Shown here: positions 1 to 5,938 of the stretch, in pieces
Position numbering within the stretch: the first letter of the stretch is position 1
Layout: each line of letters starts with the position of its first letter
From: Planctomycetota bacterium
Lineage (GTDB): Bacteria > Planctomycetota > Planctomycetia > Planctomycetales > Planctomycetaceae
Assembly: GCA_023429275.1 (NCBI GenBank)
Contig: JAEYWB010000020.1
Coordinates: forward strand, 1-6,222
DNA: 6,222 bases
Direction: 5' to 3'
Notes under the pieces: model-generated
Seen by the model: only the letters and a program-made list of their open reading frames with translations
Databases searched by the model: none
Told to the model about the DNA's origin: nothing
Translations under genes and position numbers: made by a program

Positions 1-10
1 TTTCGAGAAA

Positions 11-40
11 CCGGGCCGGCGGGGAAGGCCCGCCGGCCGG
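11..40 (-). terminator. Probable intrinsic terminator of the symporter operon
   Basis: A 10-bp perfect GC stem (14-23 pairing with 29-38, GGCCGGCGGG with CCCGCCGGCC) closes a 5-base loop. Two more pairs (11-12 with 39-40) form if G13 is bulged. It lies 25 bases beyond the TAA of the two-propeller gene. Read on the minus strand, the stem is followed by TTTCTCG, so the U-tract is short and broken. This fits a terminator for the minus-strand operon. The plus-strand side has no U-tract, so it is probably not bidirectional. The weak U-run is the main doubt. Confidence 0.6.
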
Positions 41-65
41 GAGATCGGAATGCACTGCTGGAGGA

Positions 66-2426
66 TTACGGGACGAACTGGAAGGCGTACAGGTCGGCGT
101 TCTGCAGGACAAAGCGAAGACGGACTGGCCCCTTGACGGCCGCCGGAAGACTGGCTCCCGATGTCCACTTCACCCGGGCGTCAATCGAATCCGCCGTGAT
201 CGGCTGGCAGTTCGCGAGGGCGAAGCCGGGAATCGGGTGTCCCTCTGCATCCTGGATCTCGACCTGCACGCGTCCCGACGGTCCCGGCTGGACGTTCAAC
301 GACAACTCCCCGCCGGCGACGGTGAGCGGCCGCGTCGTGACGTCTCCCGGCTCTCCCCCGGCGTGGAGCGAGACGAATCCATCGGTCCGGAACGTGAACC
401 GCCGCAGCCGGCTTCCGGGACCGGCGTAGTACGCCTCGGTGCCGTAGACGGTCATCGTCTTCTCATCTGAGGGGAGCTGAAGCAGTCCCCAGGCCATGTA
501 GTTGCTGCGGTTGCCGTCACGATCCTTCGGCGCCGTGATCGGAATGAGCGGGTCGGCCCACTTGCGGAAGTGGAGGCCGTCGCGACTTGTCATCAGGATC
601 GGCTCGACCTGTTCGTTCTTCGGCTGGTAGCGGGTCGGGAATCCGACGTAGAGATGCGGCGCCCGGAAGTAGGGGAGCACCGCGTTCGTGTAGAGATGCT
701 CGGTGGCCGCGCCGCCGTAGTCGAGAACGACCGGGTCGGTCCAGGTGAGGAAGTCGTCCGACGTCGCCACCATGATCTCGCGCACGCCCTTGACGAAGTG
801 CCGGTGGAATTCGACGTACTTGCGGAGGACCGGGTGCCAGAAGGCAAGGTTCTGCGAATCGAAGGCCCCCTTGGTGATAACCGGCTTGTCGCTCATCGGC
901 GACCAGTGGATCCCGTCCGGGGAGCGGAAGGCCCGCAGCCCGCCGCGCATGCCGGCGAGCGCCTTGTAACGGGCGTCGGTCGCGCAGGCGGGGTTCTCGT
1001 CACGGAAGACCGCAAAGTTGTGGGTCGAGTCGTCCTTCGCCGCCCAGACGATGTTGTTGTCCTTCGACCCCTGGAACTCGAACAGGCCGAGCTTCGGCTT
1101 CTCCCACGTCAGGCCATCGCGGCTCTCGGCGTAGCAGGTGAACTCGGGATGGGTCGGCTTCTTCTTCACCTCGTCGAAGTGGGCTCCCCGGTAGTACATC
1201 CGGTAGCGGTCGCCATCCTGGAAGATCGAGTAGTACGCAGAGATGTTTCCCTCCCAGGGGGCGTCGCAGACGATCGCGACGTCGCCCGCGGTCGGCGGGT
1301 GGAGCTTCAGCTCGACGTTCTTCTTCGATTCGATCAGCGCTTCGTCGACGAACAGCTCACGCCGCGAGCCGATCGGGAGGGGCTCCGCCTTTCCGGCGGG
1401 GGCGGCGCTCGTCTTCGTATCGGTCGCCGACTTGTCCGCGAGCGCCACCTTGGCGAGATAGATGTTCGTCTTCTTCATTTCGTGAGACGAGTAGTAACTG
1501 ACCCACACGATCCCGTCGTGAAAGACCAGACCGGCGTAGCTCGTGTCTCCTCCCGAGGGGAGTGCGAGTGCCTCGGTGATCGTCCCCGCCTTGACGTCGA
1601 CCCAGCAGAGAGAGGTCCGCACCTTGACGTCATACAGCCGGACGCAGGCCAGGAACCGGCCGTCCGGGAGCCGGATCATGTGCGGTCCGCCGATCCTGAC
1701 CCCGAGATCCTTCCATTCCCACGCCGTATAGGGGGGCTGAGAGATCCCGAGCTGACCGGAGTTCGGTTTGCCGTCCCGCCGCAACAGGCAGTAGGCGGTG
1801 TCGCCGTCGAAGGCGATCGACGATTCGTTCGGATAGCCCTCTTCGCGGAGACGATTGACCAGTTTCGTGAACGACTTCCCGTCCGCCGTTTCGTAGAGGT
1901 CCGCGAATTGCCCCTCTGGTGGTTTGCCGACGCCGTAGCCGAGCCCGTACGCCTTCCCCTTGTGCCAGGTGACGCGCCACAGCCAGGAGTTCGGCTCGCC
2001 GATGTCGTGCTGCGGCGTCCAGGTGCGGCCGTCCTTCGAGAACCACGAGAGGGACTGGTGGGTGAACTTCGACTTGTCGTGCATCGCCTCCGCCCCCGTC
2101 AGCATCAGCTGGCCGTCGGGGGTGACGCAGATCTTGGCGTCCCGGAGGTCGGAATCGGGCGAGGTCAGCAGCGCGGCGGATTCCCACGTCGTGCCGTCGG
2201 TCGAGGTCAGGACCCGCAAGGCGCCATCCGGTGAAACGTGCCCCTTCCCTTCACGGAAGACGCAGTACCACTTCCCCTCGAACCGGGTCAGGTCGGTGAA
2301 GGCATTGTGGGGCGCCTTGTCCCAGATCTTGCGAGCTTCGATCAGCCGGAGGGAGTTGTCCCCCCCGGCACGCGCGGAGCCGAGAAGCGTCATCAGGACC
2401 AGGGCCGGGGCCAGGACTTTCCACAT
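66..2426 (-). CDS. Exported two-propeller protein: sialidase-like domain fused to a GH32/GH43-like propeller domain
   Basis: The protein is 786 residues. Residues 1-20 form a signal peptide (charged start, hydrophobic VLAPALVLMTLLG, cleavage after SARA) with no lipobox Cys, so it is probably periplasmic or secreted. Residues 25-328 look like a sialidase/BNR propeller, with Asp-box motifs at 75-81 (STDGTTW), 130-136 (SKDGRTW) and a degenerate one at 180-186. An Ala/Thr/Ser/Lys-rich linker (329-350) leads to a second propeller (354-690) that starts RRELFVDE and has further boxes at 435-441, 502-508, 556-562 and 614-620. Residues 695-786 form a beta-rich module ending LYAFQFVP, a layout typical of planctomycete GH32/43-like proteins. 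I chose the ATG at 2426 because GGAGAG lies 5 bases upstream and the signal peptide starts there; a longer in-frame extension would run into the preceding dehydrogenase gene. It follows that gene by 89 bases with no obvious promoter, so it is probably last in the operon. A glycan-cleaving role is inferred; I could not assign catalytic residues. Confidence 0.85.
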   Translation of the reverse strand: MWKVLAPALVLMTLLGSARAGGDNSLRLIEARKIWDKAPHNAFTDLTRFEGKWYCVFREGKGHVSPDGALRVLTSTDGTTWESAALLTSPDSDLRDAKICVTPDGQLMLTGAEAMHDKSKFTHQSLSWFSKDGRTWTPQHDIGEPNSWLWRVTWHKGKAYGLGYGVGKPPEGQFADLYETADGKSFTKLVNRLREEGYPNESSIAFDGDTAYCLLRRDGKPNSGQLGISQPPYTAWEWKDLGVRIGGPHMIRLPDGRFLACVRLYDVKVRTSLCWVDVKAGTITEALALPSGGDTSYAGLVFHDGIVWVSYYSSHEMKKTNIYLAKVALADKSATDTKTSAAPAGKAEPLPIGSRRELFVDEALIESKKNVELKLHPPTAGDVAIVCDAPWEGNISAYYSIFQDGDRYRMYYRGAHFDEVKKKPTHPEFTCYAESRDGLTWEKPKLGLFEFQGSKDNNIVWAAKDDSTHNFAVFRDENPACATDARYKALAGMRGGLRAFRSPDGIHWSPMSDKPVITKGAFDSQNLAFWHPVLRKYVEFHRHFVKGVREIMVATSDDFLTWTDPVVLDYGGAATEHLYTNAVLPYFRAPHLYVGFPTRYQPKNEQVEPILMTSRDGLHFRKWADPLIPITAPKDRDGNRSNYMAWGLLQLPSDEKTMTVYGTEAYYAGPGSRLRRFTFRTDGFVSLHAGGEPGDVTTRPLTVAGGELSLNVQPGPSGRVQVEIQDAEGHPIPGFALANCQPITADSIDARVKWTSGASLPAAVKGPVRLRFVLQNADLYAFQFVP

Positions 2427-2515
2427 AAGTTCTCTCCGAAGGAGGCGAGGCGCTGACGAGAATCGGACAGGACGAAGGCCGTGGCGCGACGTCGGGACGG
2501 ACTTTTCCACTGGGG

Positions 2516-3490
2516 TTAGGGAGACGGCGGAGACGGCTCGGCACCGATCGGGAACTCGGCGTCGAGCCACTCTTTGGTCTGCCAGACATACCGCCGCTGC
2601 CGTTCTTCCCATTCGTGAACATCGGCGGCGGTGTAGTCGTAGAATCCCTGGCCATTGATGATTCCCCGCTTGCCGTCGGCCGCGAGGCTGGCGATCGGAC
2701 GGGGGACGGTGGGGCTGACGCTGAGCGTCGGCAGGACCCGCTCCATCGCCTTCGCGTAGAGCTCGGGCCCCCCGGTCAGATCGATCCACCGGAAAGGACC
2801 GCACGATGCGGCCCAGAGGCCAAGGGTGTTTCGCAGGCTCCGGTCGATCGTCTCGAAGTCGGCCACACCTTCTTCGACGAGGTGCATCGCTTCGCGGTAG
2901 ATCGCGTACGCGATCCGGTTGACGACGAAGCCCGGGATATCCTTGCGGCAGACGGTCGGGTCTTTGCCCAGCTGCCGGGCCAGGTCGGCGGTCCGGGCGA
3001 TCGTCTCGTCGGATGTCGCTTCCCCCCGGATGATCTCGAGAAACCGGGTCGCGTGGGCCGGCTCCGCCCAGTGCATGCCGACGAACCGCTCCGGGTGGCG
3101 GCGGGTCTGCTGGAGGACGCTGATCGGAATGGCGGAGGTGTTGCTCGCGATGACCGCATCCGGCCGGACGACCCGCTCGAGTTCGTCGAAGACACCCTGC
3201 TTGATCGCGAAGTCTTCGGTCACGCTCTCGATGACGAACGAGACGTCGCGAAGCGGCTCAACGGTGGTCGCCTGCGTCAGACGCTCGTGCCACGTCGCGA
3301 GATCCGACGGCGAAAACTCATCCCGGTCGACCAGCTCATCGAGCATCCGTTCGAGGATCGGCACGGCGGCGGCATGCTCTTCGCGATCGCGGGCGACGGC
3401 GATCACCGGCCTTCGCCGTGCGAGGAGACTGGCCACGATCCCCCGTCCGAGCAGGCCCAGTCCGACGACTCCGATCGGGGACTCGTTCAT
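2516..3490 (-). CDS. 3-hydroxyacyl-CoA dehydrogenase-fold NAD(P)-dependent oxidoreductase
   Basis: The protein has 324 residues and the full two-domain fold. The N-terminal Rossmann domain carries GLGLLG (10-15). The C-terminal helical domain starts near DIPGFVVNR (184-192) and includes GQGFYDY (280-286). The catalytic set known from human HADH (Ser137, His158, Glu170, Asn208) aligns with S119 in SNTS, H140 in GMHWAEP, E152 in FLEII and N191 in VVNR, so it should be active. The family oxidises L-3-hydroxy acids or their CoA esters, and it also contains L-gulonate 3-dehydrogenase and carnitine 3-dehydrogenase. Beside a symporter and an exported hydrolase-like protein, a sugar-acid or hydroxy-acid substrate seems likelier than fatty acyl-CoA, but that is inference. 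The Asp that normally ends strand 2 is Ala33 followed by Arg34. Its ATG overlaps the symporter stop codon, which points to translational coupling. The name of the exact reaction is left open. Confidence 0.9.
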   Translation of the reverse strand: MNESPIGVVGLGLLGRGIVASLLARRRPVIAVARDREEHAAAVPILERMLDELVDRDEFSPSDLATWHERLTQATTVEPLRDVSFVIESVTEDFAIKQGVFDELERVVRPDAVIASNTSAIPISVLQQTRRHPERFVGMHWAEPAHATRFLEIIRGEATSDETIARTADLARQLGKDPTVCRKDIPGFVVNRIAYAIYREAMHLVEEGVADFETIDRSLRNTLGLWAASCGPFRWIDLTGGPELYAKAMERVLPTLSVSPTVPRPIASLAADGKRGIINGQGFYDYTAADVHEWEERQRRYVWQTKEWLDAEFPIGAEPSPPSP

Positions 3491-3502
3491 CCATGCACCT
3501 CC
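3487..3502 (-). promoter_or_regulatory. ATGA stop/start overlap and Shine-Dalgarno of the dehydrogenase gene
   Basis: Read on the minus strand, GGAGG (3498-3502) sits 7 bases before the ATG (3490-3488), and the symporter TGA (3489-3487) shares two of those bases. The strong site lies inside the last symporter codons. It fixes the dehydrogenase start and implies coupled translation of the two proteins. An ATG four bases upstream (3494-3492) is out of frame. Confidence 0.85.
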
Positions 3503-4980
3503 CCGGTCTTGCGAGTCCCTCCGGTCAGGGCGCTGACCAGGCTGCCGGCGACCACGCCGACCAGCAGCGAGCTCGGCATCATCCAGATGAAGCTGACTCC
3601 CAGGTTGAGGCCGAGGTCTTCCGAGTAGGCGATCGCAACTGCGGTGGCGATGCTGGAGGCGAGCCCGATCCAGGCACCCGCGGCATTGGCCCAGGGAACG
3701 AAGAGCGCCAGGAAGAACAGGACGAAGATGGGAGCGGTCAGGAGGTTCACGACCTTGAAGCACCGCTCGATCAGGTTCCCCTTGATGATGGTGCTGAGGA
3801 GGCTCAACGCCACCGCAACGACCCCGATGACCCACGACAGGCGCTTCATGCGGCGGACCGAGGCGCCGTCGGCATTCGAAATCCCCGAGAGGCCGGAGAG
3901 GAAGTCCCGCTCCAGCACTGCACAGGTCGAGTTGATTCCCGACGCCAGGCTCGACATCGCGGCCGACAGGATTGCGGAGAGGACGAGCCCCGCGAGGCCC
4001 GCTGGCATCTGGGTCATGATGAAGCGGGGGAAGAGCTGGTCTCCCGCTTCAAGGACGGTCTTTCCTGCAGGAAGGTCCGCCGTGTGGGCCCGATAGTAGG
4101 CCAGGAGCGCAATGCCGGTCATTGCCAGCAGTGAGACGACGATGGAGTCGGTAATGAGCGACGTCGCCAGGGTCCGCCTCGCCGTGGAAGCGTCCCGCGT
4201 CGAGAGGTATCGCTGGATCGCCATCTGGTCCGAACCGTTCGTGCAGACGTGCCACATCAGCGTCGAGAAGACGACGATCCCGAACGAGAGCCGCGAACTC
4301 GGATCGAACCCCCAGTTCGGGACGGGCCAGTTCTCGGGTCGCGTGTGCGGCCACCAACCATCGACCCCTCCCATCCGGAAGGTAATGACGACCAGCGTCA
4401 CGACCGCGCCGAGCAACATGGTGATCGACTGAACGGCGTCCGTGACGATGACCGCCCGAATCCCCCCTTCGGACGAGTAGATGACCGTCACGACCCCGAG
4501 CAGTATGCACAGGAGGGGCGTCCAGTCTGGCGAGAGCCCGAGCATCGGGATCAGGACGATGGATGTCGTGGCGTACAGAATCGTCGCCATCCAGCCGAGC
4601 CGCAGCAGCAGGAATGCGGCCGCCCCCGCCTTGCGGATTCCCATCCCGAGGCGGGTTTCGAGGATTTCATAAGCACTCGTCACCGGCTGCCGCATCAGGA
4701 GCGGAATCAGCCCGTAGCCGACGATGAGGAACGTCAGCGGGTGAGCGACGACCTGGGTCAGAAACATCGGCCCGTTGGCGATCACCTCTCCCGGCCAGGC
4801 GAGATACGACAGCGTGCTGACGAGCGTCGAGAAGAGCGACAACCCCACGATCACGGGGGACATCCGCCGGCCGCCGACGAGATAGTCGTCCGCCGTCTTG
4901 TTCCGGTTGGCGTAGTACCAGCCGACGCCGAGCATCAGCAGGCCATACGCCGCGAGCACTACCCAATCCAGCCAGGCCAT
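3487..4980 (-). CDS. Sodium/solute symporter (SSS family)
   Basis: An integral inner-membrane transporter of 497 residues with about 13 hydrophobic helices, the usual SSS/LeuT-fold size. Family marks are KTADDYLVGG (28-37) after helix 1, TSAYEILETRLG (101-112), GGIRAVIVTDAVQ (172-184), SDQMAIQRYLST (250-261) and the helix-8 segment SAAMSSLASGINS (339-351). S343/S344 there match the serines of the Na2 site in vSGLT-type transporters. D181 matches the Asp I recall from the second sodium site of SiaT. It should import a small solute with sodium. By pattern it looks closest to the sialic-acid/SiaT-like branch, but W130 occupies the position where I recall SiaT having its carboxylate-binding Arg135, so sialic acid is not assured. 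The ATG at 4980 is preferred because AGGA (4989-4992) precedes it by 8 bases; a start 28 codons further up would begin upstream of the predicted promoter. It is the first gene of the operon and is divergent from the GntR gene. Confidence 0.9.
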   Translation of the reverse strand: MAWLDWVVLAAYGLLMLGVGWYYANRNKTADDYLVGGRRMSPVIVGLSLFSTLVSTLSYLAWPGEVIANGPMFLTQVVAHPLTFLIVGYGLIPLLMRQPVTSAYEILETRLGMGIRKAGAAAFLLLRLGWMATILYATTSIVLIPMLGLSPDWTPLLCILLGVVTVIYSSEGGIRAVIVTDAVQSITMLLGAVVTLVVITFRMGGVDGWWPHTRPENWPVPNWGFDPSSRLSFGIVVFSTLMWHVCTNGSDQMAIQRYLSTRDASTARRTLATSLITDSIVVSLLAMTGIALLAYYRAHTADLPAGKTVLEAGDQLFPRFIMTQMPAGLAGLVLSAILSAAMSSLASGINSTCAVLERDFLSGLSGISNADGASVRRMKRLSWVIGVVAVALSLLSTIIKGNLIERCFKVVNLLTAPIFVLFFLALFVPWANAAGAWIGLASSIATAVAIAYSEDLGLNLGVSFIWMMPSSLLVGVVAGSLVSALTGGTRKTGEVHG

Positions 4981-4988
4981 AGGCGTGA

Positions 4989-4992
4989 TCCT
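4989..4992 (-). promoter_or_regulatory. Shine-Dalgarno of the symporter gene
   Basis: Minus-strand AGGA (in GGCAGGAT) lies 8 bases upstream of the ATG at 4980. It selects this start over the in-frame ATG 28 codons further up, which codes a Cys/Tyr/Arg-rich stretch unlike an SSS N terminus. Confidence 0.7.
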
Positions 4993-5025
4993 GCCTCGAC
5001 GAGTGAGCCATTGCCGATGCGACCT

Positions 5026-5044
5026 GAATAAATAGTATTTATTC
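5026..5044. promoter_or_regulatory. 19-bp perfect palindrome, probable operator
   Basis: GAATAAATAGTATTTATTC is perfectly symmetric about G5035 (9 + 1 + 9) and is very AT-rich inside GC-rich DNA. It covers the -10 box of the symporter promoter and stands between the divergent regulator and its presumed target. The odd-centred symmetry matches FadR-subfamily operators, although the TnGTnnnACnA consensus of that subfamily is not present. Binding by the adjacent GntR protein is inferred from position. Confidence 0.7.
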
Positions 5045-5060
5045 GCACAGCAGGCGTCAA
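5032..5060 (-). promoter_or_regulatory. Sigma70-type promoter of the symporter operon
   Basis: On the minus strand the -35 box TTGACG (5060-5055, 5 of 6 consensus bases) and the -10 box TACTAT (5037-5032, 4 of 6) are separated by exactly 17 bases. Transcription would start near 5025, giving a leader of about 45 bases before the symporter ATG. The -10 box lies wholly inside the palindrome at 5026-5044, as expected for a repressible promoter. Confidence 0.65.
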
Positions 5061-5089
5061 TCATCCTCGAATGCGAATCAGGAAATCGA

Positions 5090-5095
5090 TAAAAT
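5090..5095 (+). promoter_or_regulatory. Possible -10 box for a leaderless GntR transcript
   Basis: TAAAAT matches 5 of 6 bases of TATAAT and ends 7 bases before the ATG at 5103, so transcription would begin at or next to the start codon. The -35 at 17 bases spacing (TCGAAT, 5067-5072) is poor. An alternative is TTGCCG (5011-5016), 16 bases, TAGTAT (5033-5038), which would overlap the palindrome and imply autoregulation with a leader of about 58 bases. Confidence 0.35.
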
Positions 5096-5102
5096 CTGAT
5101 TT

Positions 5103-5861
5103 ATGGCGTCCGTGAAAACTGAGTCGCAGGCCACCGAACTCGCGGAAGCGATCCGTCAACGCATCCAGACGGAGCAGCTCGCCGAGGGGGAGCTCTTCCG
5201 CACCGAGGCCCAGCTGGCCGCCGAATACGGCGCCTCGCGAACCGTCATCCGGGAAGCGGTGAGCCGCTTGCAGGCGCTCGGCATTCTCGAGGGGCGGCAG
5301 CGGAAGGGGCTCATCGTCCGCCATCCGGATCCCCTCCGGCTCCTTTCGAACAGCCTCCCCTCGCTCGTCGGCTCGCAGGAGGACTGGCACGAACTGGCGA
5401 TGCTGCGATACGCCATCGAGGTCGGCGCCATCGAGCTCGCCATCCGTTCGGCCACTCCGGAACAGCTCGACCGGCTGACCGAGGTCACGACGCAGATGGA
5501 GGAGGCCCTGCGGGAAGACTCCGATTCCGAGCGGACCGTCTCGCTGGACCTCGAGTTCCACGCCCTGATTCTTCAGATGACCGGCTCACGGATGATCGCC
5601 GGCATGCAGCAGCTCCTCGTCCAGTTCTTCCAGATTGCGCCGCACGCCGCCAACACCCCCGCCTCGGCCGAACGGATCATCTGGGAGCACCGGGAGCTCC
5701 TGAACGCGATCCGCGACCGGGACGTCGAGCGGGCCCGTTCCATGATCCGCCTTCAGTTCCGCTCGACGCTCGGGGGAGTCGAGCTGCCGCCGGTCGGCCC
5801 GCCCCCTCTGGACCCGGCCGGCACCACTCCGTCGAACGGAGTGCGGAGCCCCATGACGTGA
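5103..5861 (+). CDS. GntR-family transcriptional regulator, FadR/FCD subfamily
   Basis: The protein is 252 residues, normal for FCD regulators. Residues 8-73 are the winged helix-turn-helix: LAAEYGASRTVIREAVSRL (38-56) holds the turn and recognition helix, and EGRQRKGLIV (63-72) the wing. Residues 95-220 are the all-helical FCD effector domain. Its metal/effector site shows D149 and H153 (D-x3-H) and H196 (in WEHREL). At H196 + 22, where LldR-type proteins have the last His, there is Q218. After it comes a Pro-rich tail (225-252). FCD proteins sense small organic acids and usually repress an adjacent catabolic operon, here most likely the divergent symporter operon through the palindrome at 5026-5044. 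No Shine-Dalgarno is visible at a proper distance; AGGAAA (5080-5085) is 17 bases from the ATG. The start is supported by the length of the DNA-binding domain and by a possible leaderless promoter. Confidence 0.9.
   Translation: MASVKTESQATELAEAIRQRIQTEQLAEGELFRTEAQLAAEYGASRTVIREAVSRLQALGILEGRQRKGLIVRHPDPLRLLSNSLPSLVGSQEDWHELAMLRYAIEVGAIELAIRSATPEQLDRLTEVTTQMEEALREDSDSERTVSLDLEFHALILQMTGSRMIAGMQQLLVQFFQIAPHAANTPASAERIIWEHRELLNAIRDRDVERARSMIRLQFRSTLGGVELPPVGPPPLDPAGTTPSNGVRSPMT
5825..5843 (+). other. Hairpin at the 3' end of the GntR gene
   Basis: CACTCCGT (5825-5832) and ACGGAGTG (5836-5843) are perfect inverted arms of 8 bp around a 3-base loop CGA. They lie inside the last codons of the regulator (the Pro-rich tail). 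No U-tract follows, so this is not a standard intrinsic terminator; it may slow the polymerase, protect the 3' end, or mean nothing. Confidence 0.4.
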
Positions 5862-5938
5862 GATCACCGAAGTGAGATAACCCAACCGCGGCGCAGTGTC
5901 CGCCTCGCCGCCCGAGACTCTTCCGAGAAGGCCTGACC

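Noticed and set aside
570..2234. 554-codon open frame on the plus strand, antisense to the two-propeller gene
   Set aside because: It has an Arg/Val/Asp/Glu-rich low-complexity composition with no recognisable domain, typical of the mirror frame of a GC-rich gene. The minus strand gives a clear signal peptide and known folds.
2427..2804. N-terminal extension of the two-propeller reading frame to an ATG at 2804
   Set aside because: It would overlap the dehydrogenase gene by almost 300 bases in another frame, is Arg-rich without protein-like character, and would bury the clear signal peptide and Shine-Dalgarno at 2426.
3491..3835. Extension of the dehydrogenase frame upstream to 3835
   Set aside because: It lies inside the symporter coding region in another frame; the Rossmann strand starts correctly from the ATG at 3490, which has a strong Shine-Dalgarno.
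4667..5011. 114-codon minus-strand frame starting in the symporter leader, a possible upstream reading frame
   Set aside because: It has no Shine-Dalgarno, is out of frame with the symporter and has a His/Arg/Ala-rich translation. It is a shadow of the symporter N terminus.
5061..5561. 166-codon minus-strand frame opposite the GntR gene
   Set aside because: It is the antisense shadow of a well-defined wHTH/FCD protein and would start inside that gene; no family match.
5858..5878. Direct repeat GTGAGAT after the GntR stop codon
   Set aside because: Two 7-base copies 14 bases apart are expected by chance and have no partner elsewhere in the window.
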